NCBI RefSeq assembly: GCF_000172975.1
Contig: NZ_ABTR02000001.1
Span: 716,001 to 780,000 of the forward strand
Direction: 5' to 3'
Source: Dethiosulfovibrio peptidovorans DSM 11002
GTDB taxonomy: Bacteria > Synergistota > Synergistia > Synergistales > Dethiosulfovibrionaceae
DNA: 64,000 nucleotides
The translations under genes and the position numbers were made by a program. Positions 28,015 to 38,096 of the stretch are shown here, in pieces; the stretch's first letter is position 1; each line of letters starts with the position of its first letter. The notes under the pieces are model-generated. The model searched no databases. It worked only from the letters and a program-made list of their open reading frames with translations, and was not told the origin of the DNA.

Positions 28015-28878
28015 ATGAGAAAATTTTTTCTATGGCCCCTGACGGCGGCACTATGTCTGACCGCCGGAGCGGCCTTGGCAAGTCCTACTCTTCACGTGGC
28101 GGTAAGCATTCTGCCTCAGAAATTCTTCGTCGAGAAGATAGGGGAAAGCTATGTGGACGTGACCACCGTGGTTCCCAAAGGGGCAAGCCCTGCCACCTAC
28201 GAGCCCAAGCCCTCTCAGATGGCCGAGCTGTCCAGCTGTTCACTCTGGTTCACGATCGGTGTTCCCTTCGAGAGAGCCCAGAAAGACAGGCTGCTGGCAG
28301 CCCTACCGAATCTCGAGGAGGTCCCCACCTACCAGGGGATCAAGCTCTACCCCATAGAGGGAGCCGATCACCACGACAATCACGGCCACGGAGCCCTGGA
28401 CCCCCACATATGGCTCTCCCCGCCGGAGGTCATGCTCCAGGTCAGGTCTATCGCCATGGCTATGGCCGAGGCAGACCCCCCTCGAAGCGACGTCTACATG
28501 AGCAACTACATAAAGTTCGCCACAGAGCTGGCGGATCTGGACCGCCGCCTGGCCCAGGAGCTCGCCCCCTTGAAGGGCAGGTCCTTCATGGTGTTCCACC
28601 CGTCCTGGGGTTACTTCGCCAGAGCCTACGGACTTAGGCAGAGGGCGGTGGAGCTGGAGGGCAAGGAGCCAAAACCAGCGGAATTGGGACAACTGGTAGA
28701 GCTGGCGAAGAACGAGGGGATAGATACGATATTCGTACAGCCGCAGTTCTCCACCGCCGCGGCTAAGACTCTGGCAAAGACGCTCGAAGGGGAGGTGGTC
28801 CCTCTGGATCCCCTTGCGGAGGACTGGGACTTCAACCTCCGCAAGACCGCCAAGGCCCTCAGGAAGGCCCTGCGGTGA
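28015..28878 (+). CDS. Zinc/manganese-type ABC transporter, substrate-binding protein
   Basis: Captures a divalent metal (probably Zn) outside the inner membrane for the ABC importer encoded next. The 287 residues have a Sec signal (cleavage after ALA, about residue 22), and the cluster-A-I TroA/ZnuA fold: a short His-rich loop DHHDNHGHG, DPHIWLSP (His ligand), FHPSWGYFARAYG (His ligand) and VVPLDPLAEDW (Asp ligand). The first usual His ligand is replaced by Ala60 in GASPATYEPKP. A GGAAAGGAGAG ribosome site lies upstream. Operon with ATPase (GTGA overlap) and permease genes. Confidence 0.9.
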   Translation: MRKFFLWPLTAALCLTAGAALASPTLHVAVSILPQKFFVEKIGESYVDVTTVVPKGASPATYEPKPSQMAELSSCSLWFTIGVPFERAQKDRLLAALPNLEEVPTYQGIKLYPIEGADHHDNHGHGALDPHIWLSPPEVMLQVRSIAMAMAEADPPRSDVYMSNYIKFATELADLDRRLAQELAPLKGRSFMVFHPSWGYFARAYGLRQRAVELEGKEPKPAELGQLVELAKNEGIDTIFVQPQFSTAAAKTLAKTLEGEVVPLDPLAEDWDFNLRKTAKALRKALR

Positions 28879-29609
28879 ACTCCGTAGAATTCGACCAAGT
28901 ATCGTTCGGATACGAGGGAGCCCCGATCTTCGATCGAGTCTCCTTCTCCGTACCCACCGGGGAGTTCCTGGTGGTGATCGGCCCCAACGGAGGAGGCAAG
29001 TCCACCCTCCTCCGGCTTATGCTCGGGCTTCTCTCCCCGTCGGAGGGTAGAATCAACGTATTGGGCAAACCTCCGGGCAAGACCTCCGAGGTGGGCTACG
29101 TCCCTCAGGACGTGGAGAAGAGCCTTTCCATGCCTGTGACGGTAAGAAGGGTGGTCTCCATGGGCAGACTGGGAGCCCGATCCGGAGGAAACGACTCGGT
29201 CGATCGGGCCATGGATGCCATGGACCTGAAGCCCCTTTCGGACAGGCCGGTCGGGTCCCTGTCCCAGGGGCAGAGACAGAGAACCCTCATAGCCAGAGCA
29301 CTGGCCAGCGAGCCCAAACTGCTGCTTTTGGACGAACCTCTTGCCAGCGTCGATCCCGACGCCAGAAAATCCGTCTTCGACAGCCTCAACGACGTGGCAG
29401 AGGGACGAACGGTCGTAGTGGTAAGCCACGACTACTCGATAATCCCCGCCTGCGCCTCCGCAGTGGCCTGCGTGGACCGAAGCGTCTATTACCACGACGG
29501 AGGGGAGTTGACCGAGAAGCTATTCTCCAAGGCCAGCGGTTCCTGTCCGGTGGAGATAATAGGGCACGGCCTTCCCCACAGAGTGCTGGAAGAGCATCGC
29601 CATGGTTGA
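28875..29609 (+). CDS. Zinc-type metal ABC transporter, ATP-binding protein
   Basis: Energises the metal importer. The 244 residues have Walker A GPNGGGKST, signature LSQGQRQRTLIARAL (a slight variant of LSGGQ), Walker B LLLLDEPLASVD, and the switch His in VVVVSHDYSII. The C-terminal extension with YHDGGELTEKLFSKASGSCPVEIIGHG (Cys and His) may bind metal. The GTG start at 28875 overlaps the stop of the binding-protein gene, and the end overlaps the permease start by 8 nt. Confidence 0.92.
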   Translation: MNSVEFDQVSFGYEGAPIFDRVSFSVPTGEFLVVIGPNGGGKSTLLRLMLGLLSPSEGRINVLGKPPGKTSEVGYVPQDVEKSLSMPVTVRRVVSMGRLGARSGGNDSVDRAMDAMDLKPLSDRPVGSLSQGQRQRTLIARALASEPKLLLLDEPLASVDPDARKSVFDSLNDVAEGRTVVVVSHDYSIIPACASAVACVDRSVYYHDGGELTEKLFSKASGSCPVEIIGHGLPHRVLEEHRHG

Positions 29610-30402
29610 TCTTCTGCAATACGAGTTTATGAGAAACGCCCTGGCGGCGGCGGTACTGGCCAGCCTTATATCGGGAATACTGGGACCTATCACAGTCATA
29701 AGGCGTTCGGTAATGACCACCGGAGGGGTGGCCCACGGCGCCTACGGCGGACTCGGCCTGGCGTGGTTCGTGGGATGGCCCCCAAGGGCGGGGGTCTACG
29801 GTGCCGCCCTGATACTGGCCGGAATCGCAACCTATTTGAACAGGAAGGCCCCGGACAGATCCGACTCGATCATGGGGATCCTCTGGGCGGTGGGGATGGC
29901 GGTGGGAATAATCTTCACCGACCTGACCCCGGGATACGGAACCGAGCTGACCAGCTACCTCTTCGGCAGCATATTGACCGTGTCCTCCTCGGACCTGGCT
30001 GTAATGGCCTGCCTGGCCCTGGCGTCTATCGGACTGACGATCTTTCGCTATTCCTCCATCGAGGCCTTTCTCTTCGACGAGACCTACGCCGCCACCAGAG
30101 GCATCCCGGTCGGCAGGCTGGACTGGATCCTGACGGTCCTGACCTCCCTGGCGGTGGTGGCGGTTATAAGGGTGGTCGGTCTGATACTGGTTATAGCCCT
30201 TTTCACCATACCCTCCGCTCTGACCGAGAAGGGCTCCCGGTCACTGGCGTCGATGATGGTCCGATCCACCCTGGCGGCGGGGACCTTCTGCATGGCCGGG
30301 CTCTGGTTGTCCGTGCGGTTCGACGTCACCGCCGGGGCCGCCATAGTTCTCATAGCCGCTCTGAGCTGCCTTGCGGCATATGGAATGAAATCGTTACGCT
30401 GA
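29602..30402 (+). CDS. Zinc-type metal ABC transporter, permease
   Basis: Membrane channel of the metal importer, ABC-3 family. The 266 residues form about eight hydrophobic helices with family segments SLISGILGPITVIRRSVM, GGVAHGAYGGLGLAW and FDETYAATRGIPV (the coupling region that contacts the ATPase), and RVVGLILVIALFTIPSAL. Start ATG lies inside the end of the ATPase gene. Together with the two upstream genes it makes a complete importer. Downstream, after a strong hairpin, lies alkaline phosphatase, itself a zinc enzyme. Confidence 0.92.
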   Translation: MVDLLQYEFMRNALAAAVLASLISGILGPITVIRRSVMTTGGVAHGAYGGLGLAWFVGWPPRAGVYGAALILAGIATYLNRKAPDRSDSIMGILWAVGMAVGIIFTDLTPGYGTELTSYLFGSILTVSSSDLAVMACLALASIGLTIFRYSSIEAFLFDETYAATRGIPVGRLDWILTVLTSLAVVAVIRVVGLILVIALFTIPSALTEKGSRSLASMMVRSTLAAGTFCMAGLWLSVRFDVTAGAAIVLIAALSCLAAYGMKSLR

Positions 30403-30431
30403 GGGAACTCTATCGTTACGTCGAGAGAACA

Positions 30432-30472
30432 GAATGGGGACGACCTCCTAGGAGGCCGTTCCCATTCTTTTT
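30432..30472 (+). terminator. Strong intrinsic terminator or attenuator before phoA
   Basis: A 17-bp stem with two G-U pairs and a 2-nt loop (GAATGGGGACGACCTCC against GGAGGCCGTTCCCATTC) is followed by TTTTT. It ends the zinc-importer transcript but sits only 16 nt before the phoA start codon, leaving no room for a promoter between them. Confidence 0.85.
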
Positions 30473-30487
30473 CAGAGGTGATTCGCG

Positions 30488-31939
30488 GTGATATTTATGA
30501 GAGGGAGACGCTTTTTAGCTAAGTTCGTCCTTGCGACGGTCATGGTGACGGTCCTGGCGGGAGGAGCCTGGGCCGATAGGGCAAAGTACGTCTTTTTGAT
30601 GATAGGCGACGGCATGGCCATGCCCCAGAGAAACGCGGCGGAGATATACCTGGCCTCCATGGCTGGCAAAGACGCCAGACCGGGGATAGTCAAGCTGGCC
30701 ATGAGCACCCTTCCAGCCCAGGGTTTCTGCACCACCTACTCGACCAACTCGATCATAACCGACTCGGCGGCGGCCGGGACGGCCCTGGCCACGGGGAACA
30801 AGACCAAGTCGGGGGTCATAGCCATGAACCCCACCGGCACGGAGTCCCACGAGACCATCGCCGAGATGGCCCATAAAAGGGGTATGAAGGTCGGAATCGT
30901 GTCGTCCGTGTCCATAGAACACGCCACCCCCGCCTGTTTCTACTCACACAACGAGTCCCGCAACGACTACTACGAACTGGCCTGTCAGCTTCCAGAAAGC
31001 GGCTTCGAGTACTTCGCCGGAGGCGGTTTCAAGAAACCCAAGGGCCCCAAGGGAGACCAGCCCGACGTCATGGGAATCATAGATAAGGCGGGCTACAGGA
31101 TAACCGAGACGATCGAGGATTTCCGGAAACTTTCCAAAGAGGATGGCAAGATCGTGGCGATCAACCCCGTGTTGTGGTCCGGCAAGGCCATGCCCTACGC
31201 CGTAGACGAGACGGACCGGTCCATCTCCCTGGCCGACTTCACCGCCAAGGGTATAGAGCTCCTGGACAACCCCGAGGGCTTCTTCATGATGGTCGAGGGC
31301 GGCAAGATAGACTGGGCCTGCCACGCCAACGACGCGGTCTCCTCCATAGGTGACACCATAGCCTTCGACGAAGCGGTCAAGGTAGCCCTCGATTTCTACA
31401 ACGATCACCCCGAGGACACCCTGGTGGTGGTGACCGGAGACCACGAGACCGGAGGTCTCACCATAGGCTTCGCAGGAACCAAGTACGACACCTTCTTCGG
31501 CAAGCTGGACGGACAGAAGATGTCCTACGAGGCGTTCGACCTCGTCCTGGTCGACTATAGAAAATCCACCGAAGGCAAGGGATCTCTGGAGGACTTCTTC
31601 CCCCAGGTGGAAAAGGCCTTCGGCCTCAGCCTGAAGGGACAGGACGCCGTAACCGGCTCGGAACTGGCATCCCTCAAGCAGGCCTTCGCAGAGAGCATGA
31701 AGGGATCCAAGGAAAGGTCCGAGGACCAGGAGACCTATCTCCTCTACGGAGGCTACGAGCCCTTCTCCATAGCCCTGACCCATCTTCTCAACCGCAGGGC
31801 CGGTCTGGCCTGGACCAGCTACGCCCACACAGGCGTACCGGTTCCGGTAAGTGCCGTCGGAGTCGGACAGGAGACCTTCAACGGCTACTACGACAACACC
31901 GACGTATTCCGCAAGATGACATCCGCCATGGGGCTCTAA
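30488..31939 (+). CDS. phoA: Alkaline phosphatase
   Basis: Periplasmic Zn/Mg phosphomonoesterase that frees phosphate. The 483 residues have a Sec signal (cleavage after GAWA, about residue 31), then VFLMIGDGMAMPQRN (metal Asp), TDSAAAGTALATG with the nucleophile Ser, VEGGKIDWACHAND and VVTGDHETGG (metal Asp/His), and a late AHTGVPVP with the last His ligand. The GTG start at 30488 has AGAGGTG 8 nt upstream; the ATG three codons later is too far. A terminator-like hairpin in the leader suggests readthrough or attenuation. Fits with the pst-pho genes 4 kb downstream and the zinc importer upstream. Confidence 0.93.
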   Translation: MIFMRGRRFLAKFVLATVMVTVLAGGAWADRAKYVFLMIGDGMAMPQRNAAEIYLASMAGKDARPGIVKLAMSTLPAQGFCTTYSTNSIITDSAAAGTALATGNKTKSGVIAMNPTGTESHETIAEMAHKRGMKVGIVSSVSIEHATPACFYSHNESRNDYYELACQLPESGFEYFAGGGFKKPKGPKGDQPDVMGIIDKAGYRITETIEDFRKLSKEDGKIVAINPVLWSGKAMPYAVDETDRSISLADFTAKGIELLDNPEGFFMMVEGGKIDWACHANDAVSSIGDTIAFDEAVKVALDFYNDHPEDTLVVVTGDHETGGLTIGFAGTKYDTFFGKLDGQKMSYEAFDLVLVDYRKSTEGKGSLEDFFPQVEKAFGLSLKGQDAVTGSELASLKQAFAESMKGSKERSEDQETYLLYGGYEPFSIALTHLLNRRAGLAWTSYAHTGVPVPVSAVGVGQETFNGYYDNTDVFRKMTSAMGL

Positions 31940-31965
31940 GCCCCTTTTCTTCCCCCCTGAACGAG

Positions 31966-31999
31966 GAGGGACGAGCCTGGACGGGCTCGTCCCTCCCTT
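31966..31999 (+). terminator. Terminator after phoA
   Basis: GAGGGACGAGCC pairs with GGGCTCGTCCCTC around a short loop, followed by CCTTT. Lies between phoA and the YibE/F gene. Confidence 0.7.
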
Positions 32000-32032
32000 T
32001 AATATGGAGAAAACACGAGAGGAGCGAACAAC

Positions 32033-33184
32033 ATGCTGAGACATTTCTACCGGTGGTTTCTGGACGGCACGTCGACGAAAGATCTGGCCTTCACCGCAAT
32101 GATATCGCTTATATGTGCGGCTCTCTGGACTATGCCCACCGGCTTCGAGGACAAGCTGGACGGAAACGTGGGACACTACAAGGGCAGGGTTATCGCCGTT
32201 GATAACTCCACGGTGGTTCAGTGCGGCATAATCAAGACCGGAGACCAGGGATTGACAGTGAGGATAGAGGAAGGCCCCTTCGAGGACCGGACCGTGGAGG
32301 GAAGCAACGTACTGAGCGGCAAGCTCGAGCTGGACAGCTTCTACGCTACGGAAGACAGGGTACTCCTGGACATCACGACCGTCGACGACGAGATCGTAGG
32401 CGTACACGCTTCGGGGAAATACAGGCTGGGAGTGGAGGCGCTGCTGCTGCTGCTATTCGCGGCCACTCTGGCGGTGGTGGGAGGTTTCACCGGGGTGAAG
32501 GCCATGGTGTCCTTCCTCTTTTCGGCCCTCATGATCTGGAAGGTCATGATCCCCCTGTTCCTCAAGGGGTGGGACCCGGTGTTCGTGGCCTTCGGGGTGG
32601 TATCGGCACTGACATTCGCCATAGTATTTCTGGTGGCCGGCTTCGGCCGCAGAGGGGCCACTGCCTGGATCGGCGCCATGACGGGACTGGGGCTCACCTG
32701 TATACTGGCGGAAGTCTTTTCCGGACCCTTCGGGATCCACGGGGCTGTGAGGCCCTTCTCGGAGATGCTGCTTTATTCCGGCTATCCCCATCTGGATCTG
32801 ACGAGGATATTTCTGGCCGGGATCTTCCTGGCCTCATCGGGCGCCGTCATGGACCTGGCGATGGATATATCCGCCGCCGTGGCGGAGGTTAAGGAGCACA
32901 GGCCCGATATAGACCGATGGAAGCTGTTCAAGTCGGGACTCAAGGTGGGAAGAGCCGTTATAGGGACCATGACCACCACCCTGCTGCTGGCCTACTCGGG
33001 GGGATACCTGACGATGATGATGGTATTCATGGCCCAGGGAATACCCATGTCCAACATACTGAACGTCAACTACGTAGCGGCGGAGATACTCCACACGATG
33101 GTGGGAAGTTTCGGCCTGGTCACGGTGGCTCCTCTGACCGCCCTCACAGGGGCCTTCGTCCAGTCCCGAACGGATCAGATCTGA
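32033..33184 (+). CDS. YibE/F-family membrane protein
   Basis: Integral membrane protein of the YibE/F-like family, role unknown. The 383 residues have an N-terminal helix, an extracytoplasmic beta-rich domain (about residues 45-125) and then about seven helices. The family-type core includes [45 protein letters not shown] and [15 protein letters not shown]. Translation start is after a GAGAGGAGCG ribosome site. The gene is single and overlaps the HD-GYP gene tail to tail by 10 nt. Some family members are near transport genes, but function cannot be assigned here. Confidence 0.85.
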   Translation: MLRHFYRWFLDGTSTKDLAFTAMISLICAALWTMPTGFEDKLDGNVGHYKGRVIAVDNSTVVQCGIIKTGDQGLTVRIEEGPFEDRTVEGSNVLSGKLELDSFYATEDRVLLDITTVDDEIVGVHASGKYRLGVEALLLLLFAATLAVVGGFTGVKAMVSFLFSALMIWKVMIPLFLKGWDPVFVAFGVVSALTFAIVFLVAGFGRRGATAWIGAMTGLGLTCILAEVFSGPFGIHGAVRPFSEMLLYSGYPHLDLTRIFLAGIFLASSGAVMDLAMDISAAVAEVKEHRPDIDRWKLFKSGLKVGRAVIGTMTTTLLLAYSGGYLTMMMVFMAQGIPMSNILNVNYVAAEILHTMVGSFGLVTVAPLTALTGAFVQSRTDQI

Positions 33185-35193
33185 TCCGCGAAGAGATCGT
33201 CCAGGTCGGTTCTTCCCTCGAGAACGTCCAGACAGGCCCCAACCGCGTCGGGGTCGTAGAGAAATCCGCGACCCCGCCTTATCTCGTCCAGAGCCGCCGA
33301 CAGCCCCAATCCGGCCCGATAGGGACGATGGGATGTCATGGCCTCCACCACGTCGGCGACGGCGAGTATCCGGGCTTCGAAAAGTATCTCGCCACCACCG
33401 AGATGTCTGGGATATCCGGAACCATCTAGCCTCTCGTGATGCTGCGAAACTATCGTAGCCACAGGCCAGGGGAACTCGATGTTAGAGAGGATCTCCTCGC
33501 CCAGCTGGGGATGTTCCTTTATTATCTCGAACTCCAGCTCGGAAAGCTCTCCCGGCTTGTTCAGGATCTCCGCCGGAACCCTTATTTTTCCAAGATCGTG
33601 AACCAAGGCCGCTATCCTCAACCCCTTCCTGCTCTCTTCGTCAATTCCCAGCCTTTCGGAGATCATGTCGGACAGCACCGCCACGTTTCTCTGATGCCGA
33701 GCCGTGTAGGGGTCCCTGACGGCCAACATATCCCCCATGGTCTTTATGCTGCTCTCGAAGGTCCGATGGAGCACTTCGTAGTTGGCCTTTATGGACCGTT
33801 CCCCTTCGTGACGCTCCAGAGCGGCGGATATTATGCTGCTAAAAACGTAGAAGTCGGTGGTTTTGTCCGAACCGGAATCGTCCCTTTCGGATCGGATAAG
33901 AGAAATCATTCCGCTTAGCTCACCACGGATAAAAAGGGGATAAACGTAGGCCTCGCCTCCGCCCAATAGCTCGAACAGCCTCCGCTCCATACAGGCCCTG
34001 GCGGGGATGGCGTCTTCGTTTCCGATCATCACGATGTCGTCCACCTGGAGGCGATGCCAGAGCCAGGGGATATCCCTCGAAGAAACGTTCTCTACGATAT
34101 CGCCCAGATCGGGGTTCAGAGGTCCCTCGTGCCACCATATGGACCTCACCATATCTCCGTCGGGATCGAACTGTATTAGGTTGCAGTGGGATGCCCTGAA
34201 AAAGGACCCGAAATCCTCCAGAGCCTGCTTCAGGGAACCGTCTATGTCGTTCGAGGGAAAGACGAAACGATAGGACACCCTGGAGAGCAGATTCTGGAGG
34301 GTAGAGTGATACCTCAGCCTTTTCTCGTCCCGTTTTCTCTCCGTTATATCTCTGTAACCACAGTAAGCGAAGGTTTTATCCCCGAAAAGAAAGGGAGAGG
34401 CATGGATAGACACAGGCATCACGGTACCGTCGGTCCTGGTGCGGTATGTATCGTACACGAAAGCTTCCCCACTGAAGAGCTTCCTGGTCATCCTCTCGGC
34501 GTCTATCTGTATTCCCGGGGCCTTTCCGACTATGTCGTTTATGGACGTACCCCGCACCGAATCGGCTTCGCACAGAAACATACGACAGAAGGATCCGTTG
34601 ACCTGGATTATTCTGTCCCTGTTGTCCAAAAAGGCGATCCCTTCCGGCGACTCCTGAAACAGGGCCTCCCAGAAACTCTTGCTCTTCTCCAGCTCCTCGG
34701 TCCTCCTGGCGACCTCCAGCTCCAGTCGTTCCTCCCACTCGGCCCGTTCCGCCAACTCCTGTTGAAGTGCGGCGTAGGCTCTCTCAAGGGCCTCCAGCCT
34801 GGGGTCATCTCCGTCCCTGCCCTCGGAGCCCCTTCTTCCAGTGACATCCACCATGGACAACAGATAGGATTTTATGCCGTCGATTCCGGTTATGGGGGTA
34901 ACGCTGAGCTCGACCCATATGGACGAGCCGCCTTTTCCCAAATATCGTCTCTCCAGCCGGGAGACACCTTTCATGTAAAGGGTCTTCTGATCCTCTAATG
35001 TCAACACAGGAAAATCATCTTCTCCGTGACCCCACCAGGGATAGGGAGGCACAATGCCCAGCACTTCCGATTCGTCGTAGCCGGACATGTCCAGAAAGGC
35101 CCGATTCGCCAGGACGACCTTCAGCTCTCTGGACAGGACCAATATCGGTATGGGGGACTGAAGAAGCAGCGAAGAATGCATGTCCTCGGCCAA
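33175..35193 (-). CDS. PAS-PAS-GAF-like HD-GYP phosphodiesterase
   Basis: About 672 residues; probably hydrolyses c-di-GMP. Order: PAS (about 10-115, [18 protein letters not shown]), short coiled coil (about 130-180), second PAS (about 185-300, [20 protein letters not shown]), a GAF-like region (about 310-465), and HD-GYP (about 490-670) with [20 protein letters not shown] and [11 protein letters not shown], all metal and GYP residues present. The N-terminus is in the cytoplasm, with no membrane helix once the TTG start at 35193 is used; GAGGAGG lies 8 nt before it, whereas longer in-frame starts lack a site. It is a single gene. Confidence 0.9.
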   Translation of the reverse strand: MAEDMHSSLLLQSPIPILVLSRELKVVLANRAFLDMSGYDESEVLGIVPPYPWWGHGEDDFPVLTLEDQKTLYMKGVSRLERRYLGKGGSSIWVELSVTPITGIDGIKSYLLSMVDVTGRRGSEGRDGDDPRLEALERAYAALQQELAERAEWEERLELEVARRTEELEKSKSFWEALFQESPEGIAFLDNRDRIIQVNGSFCRMFLCEADSVRGTSINDIVGKAPGIQIDAERMTRKLFSGEAFVYDTYRTRTDGTVMPVSIHASPFLFGDKTFAYCGYRDITERKRDEKRLRYHSTLQNLLSRVSYRFVFPSNDIDGSLKQALEDFGSFFRASHCNLIQFDPDGDMVRSIWWHEGPLNPDLGDIVENVSSRDIPWLWHRLQVDDIVMIGNEDAIPARACMERRLFELLGGGEAYVYPLFIRGELSGMISLIRSERDDSGSDKTTDFYVFSSIISAALERHEGERSIKANYEVLHRTFESSIKTMGDMLAVRDPYTARHQRNVAVLSDMISERLGIDEESRKGLRIAALVHDLGKIRVPAEILNKPGELSELEFEIIKEHPQLGEEILSNIEFPWPVATIVSQHHERLDGSGYPRHLGGGEILFEARILAVADVVEAMTSHRPYRAGLGLSAALDEIRRGRGFLYDPDAVGACLDVLEGRTDLDDLFADQI

Positions 35194-35356
35194 GGGGTCG
35201 ACCTCCTCTTTTATAACTTTACATTTGATTATAGGGGTAATAAGCACGATGCAAAAGGGCCTAGATACCCAAAGAAACAACGAAACTCTTCCGTAAGTTC
35301 ATGCCGTTCAAGTCCGTATCTTCGCCCCGCCGGGGAATACCTCTTTTACCTTATAG

Positions 35357-35398
35357 TTACCTCCGCTACATAAGTCCGTTACACAACCGTCCTATACT
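35357..35398 (+). promoter_or_regulatory. Possible Pho-regulated promoter of pst operon
   Basis: A TATACT -10-like box (35393-35398) is preceded by three TTAC/TACA-type half sites (35357, 35367, 35379) in place of a -35, as in PhoB/PhoP-activated promoters. The spacing is irregular, so this is a guess from position and context. Confidence 0.3.
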
Positions 35399-35458
35399 GA
35401 CGTCACAGTCCGAGGGGAAGGTACCCTCGCTAGATCATCCAAGGAGGATCTCTATAAG

Positions 35459-36268
35459 ATGAAAAAATCGGCTATCGCACTGGCACTGGCGGCAACTCTG
35501 TCTCTGGTCGGATCGGCTTTCGCCGGCGACCTGGTAATCAAGGGCTCCACCACCGTCCTTCCCATAGCTCAATCCGCGGCGGAGAAGTTCATGGAGAGCA
35601 ATTCGGACGTGGCAATAACCGTGTCCGGCGGAGGAAGCGGAAACGGCATCAAGGCAATAATCGACGGAACCACCGACGTGGCCAACGCATCTCGATTCAT
35701 CAAGAACAAAGAGGTCAAGGCAGCGGTGGAAAACGGCACCTACCCCGTACCCTTCGCAGTAGCCATGGACGCTCTGATACCGGTGGTGCACCCTTCCAAC
35801 CAGATCAAAGACCTCTCCATCGAGCAGCTCAAGAAGATCTATAAAGGCGAGATAACCAACTGGAAGGAAGTCGGAGGATCCGACGCCAGGATCGCAGTTG
35901 TGGGACGTGACACCAGCTCGGGCACCTACGAGGTCTGGGAAAGCAAGATCATGAACAAAGACAGGGTGACCCAGAGAGCCCTTGTGGTGGCCTCCAACGG
36001 AGCCATGGTTCAGACCGTCGCAAAGAATAAACTGGCCATAGGCTACATCGGCCTCGGATACCTGGACAAGTCGGTCAACGCCCTGACCGTCGGAGGGGTC
36101 GAGGGAACGGTCAAGTCCGTCCTGGACGGAGATTACCCCGTCTCCCGCTACCTCTACATGTTCACCAAGGGATGGCCCACCGGCGACACCCTCAAATTCA
36201 TCAACTTCGTCCTCAGCGACGCCGGACAGGAGATCGTAGGCAACACCGGCTACATCCCCCTTCGCTGA
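35459..36268 (+). CDS. pstS: Phosphate ABC transporter, substrate-binding protein
   Basis: Binds phosphate outside the inner membrane. The 269 residues have a Sec signal (cleavage after SAFA, about residue 22). The mature part starts GDLVIKGSTTVLPI, with phosphate-binding segments KGSTTV, SGGGSGNG, ANASRFIK and GRDTSSGTYE. AAGGAGGATCTC lies before the ATG. Heads a seven-gene phosphate operon; a strong hairpin follows directly and may give it a higher message level than the permease genes. Confidence 0.95.
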   Translation: MKKSAIALALAATLSLVGSAFAGDLVIKGSTTVLPIAQSAAEKFMESNSDVAITVSGGGSGNGIKAIIDGTTDVANASRFIKNKEVKAAVENGTYPVPFAVAMDALIPVVHPSNQIKDLSIEQLKKIYKGEITNWKEVGGSDARIAVVGRDTSSGTYEVWESKIMNKDRVTQRALVVASNGAMVQTVAKNKLAIGYIGLGYLDKSVNALTVGGVEGTVKSVLDGDYPVSRYLYMFTKGWPTGDTLKFINFVLSDAGQEIVGNTGYIPLR

Positions 36269-36303
36269 TACGGATTCATAGAACACTAGGATACCGGGAA
36301 CTT

Positions 36304-36333
36304 CAGCCCGCCGCCCGAGATGGCGGCGGGCTG
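36304..36333 (+). terminator. Hairpin between pstS and pstC
   Basis: CAGCCCGCCGCC pairs perfectly with GGCGGCGGGCTG around a 6-nt loop. No T run follows, so it likely protects the pstS message or partly attenuates transcription rather than ending it. Confidence 0.7.
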
Positions 36334-36365
36334 GAGTCTATTCCAGAACACGAGAGGTTTTGTCG

Positions 36366-37235
36366 ATGGACGAAAGAATTCCAGGGTGGCTGATCACCCT
36401 TACGGCTAGCGTAAGCCTTTTCATAATGGTCTTCCTGATCTACTTCCTCCTTCAGGAAGGAATACCCACATTGAGAGAGGTCTCCCTCAAGGAACTCCTG
36501 CTGGGCTTCGATTGGTACCCCACAGAGGAACCTCCGGCTCTGGGGATGGCGCCTCTGATCGTAGGATCCATGACCGTGACGCTGCTGTCCGCCGTCATGG
36601 CAGTCCCCTTCAGTTTCCTCATAGCCATATTCCTGTCCGAGGTGGCTCCGTCCTGGTTCAGGGAAATACTCAAACCGGCACTGGAGCTTCTGGGCTTCCT
36701 GCCGTCCATAGTCCTGGGATTCCTGGGCATGGTGGTACTGGCCCCATGGCTTCAAGAGAGATTCGACCTCCTCTCGGGACTGAATCTGTTCAACGCATCT
36801 CTGCTCATGGGAGCCATGATAGTTCCCATAGTGGCCTCACTGGCGGAGGAAAGCCTTCAGGCGGTGCCTAGAGAGCTGCGAGACGCCTGCTACGCCCTGG
36901 GAGCCACCAGATGGGAGACAATCCGAAAGGTAGTCCTGCCCGCCGCCCTTCCGGGGCTTCTCAGTGCATCGCTGCTCGGGATAATGAGAGGTCTGGGAGA
37001 GACCATGGTGGTGCTGATGGCGGCAGGGGGGGCCGCATTGGTTCCCATATCGATATTCGATCCGGTAAGGCCTCTGACCTCGGCCATAGCGGCGGAGATG
37101 GGAGAGACCCCGGTAGGTTCCGCCCATTACCACGCCCTGTTCTTCGCCGGACTTCTGCTATTGACCATGACCCTTGGGATCAACCTGATCTCCATGTGGA
37201 TAGAGAAAAAGGGAAAGGAGCGCTGGATGGCATGA
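36366..37235 (+). CDS. pstC: Phosphate ABC transporter, permease PstC
   Basis: One of the two membrane subunits of the phosphate importer. The 289 residues have about six helices and the binding-protein-dependent permease segment around [24 protein letters not shown], which docks to PstB; LGETMVVLMAAGG follows. ATG 36366 has GAGAGG 8 nt upstream; a TTG six nt earlier is too close to it. Its stop overlaps the pstA start (ATGA). Confidence 0.93.
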   Translation: MDERIPGWLITLTASVSLFIMVFLIYFLLQEGIPTLREVSLKELLLGFDWYPTEEPPALGMAPLIVGSMTVTLLSAVMAVPFSFLIAIFLSEVAPSWFREILKPALELLGFLPSIVLGFLGMVVLAPWLQERFDLLSGLNLFNASLLMGAMIVPIVASLAEESLQAVPRELRDACYALGATRWETIRKVVLPAALPGLLSASLLGIMRGLGETMVVLMAAGGAALVPISIFDPVRPLTSAIAAEMGETPVGSAHYHALFFAGLLLLTMTLGINLISMWIEKKGKERWMA

Positions 37236-38080
37236 GCAGAAAACTGGTGGACAGAGGAGCATCCATACTGCTCTGGACCTCGGCGGCCCTTCTGGTGCTG
37301 GGGCTGCTGTCCATACTGGCCTACCTGATGGCCAACGGGGCGGAATCCATGAGCTGGGAGTTCGTCACCAGACCTCCCAGGGACAACATGACCAAGGGCG
37401 GCATAAGCACCCCCATAATAGGAACGCTCCAACTGGTGATCGTCTCCATGGTCTTCGCCATTCCCGTCGGAGTCGCCACCGGGATCTTCTTCGCCGAATA
37501 CGCCACGGAGGGGCCGTTCACCACGGCGCTCAGGCTCTGCGTTCGATGCCTGGCCGGGGTGCCCTCGGTGGTATACGGTCTGTTCGGCCTCTCTCTGTTC
37601 GTGGTTTTTCTGAACTTCGGATCGTCCCTCCTATCGGCGGGGCTTACACTGGCCTGTCTGTCGTTACCCCTCATAGTAACGGCGTCGGAGACCGCTCTCC
37701 TGGCTGTGCCTCAGGACTTCAGACTGGCCTCTTACGCCCTTGGCGCCAATAAATGGCAGACAGTTCGGAAGGTGGTGCTCCCGGCGGCCCTTCCCACCAT
37801 ATTGACCGGAGCGATACTCAGCGTAGGAAGGGTGGCGGGGGAGACGGCACCGATAATCTTCACCGGAGCGGCGTTCTTCACCCCAAAGGTGGCTACGAGC
37901 CTCTTCGACGAGGTAATGGCGCTCCCCTATCACATAATGGTCCTTGCAACCGCCGGGACCCACATAGAGCAGACCAGGCCCATACAGTACGGCACCGTGC
38001 TGGTGCTGATTCTCCTGGTCATGGGAGTAAGCTCCCTGGGGATAATTCTCAGGGCCCGGCTACGCCGGAACAGACGATAA
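37232..38080 (+). CDS. pstA: Phosphate ABC transporter, permease PstA
   Basis: Second membrane subunit of the phosphate importer, 282 residues. Family segments: [37 protein letters not shown], and the ATPase-docking loop [20 protein letters not shown], followed by [18 protein letters not shown]. About six helices are seen. Translation is coupled to pstC by ATGA. The distance to pstB is 16 nt. Confidence 0.93.
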   Translation: MSRKLVDRGASILLWTSAALLVLGLLSILAYLMANGAESMSWEFVTRPPRDNMTKGGISTPIIGTLQLVIVSMVFAIPVGVATGIFFAEYATEGPFTTALRLCVRCLAGVPSVVYGLFGLSLFVVFLNFGSSLLSAGLTLACLSLPLIVTASETALLAVPQDFRLASYALGANKWQTVRKVVLPAALPTILTGAILSVGRVAGETAPIIFTGAAFFTPKVATSLFDEVMALPYHIMVLATAGTHIEQTRPIQYGTVLVLILLVMGVSSLGIILRARLRRNRR

Positions 38081-38096
38081 CTCAGAGGTGAAGGCA

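Noticed and set aside
30944..32407. 487-aa open frame on the minus strand
   Set aside because: Antisense to phoA and the YibE/F gene, both of which have clear family motifs.
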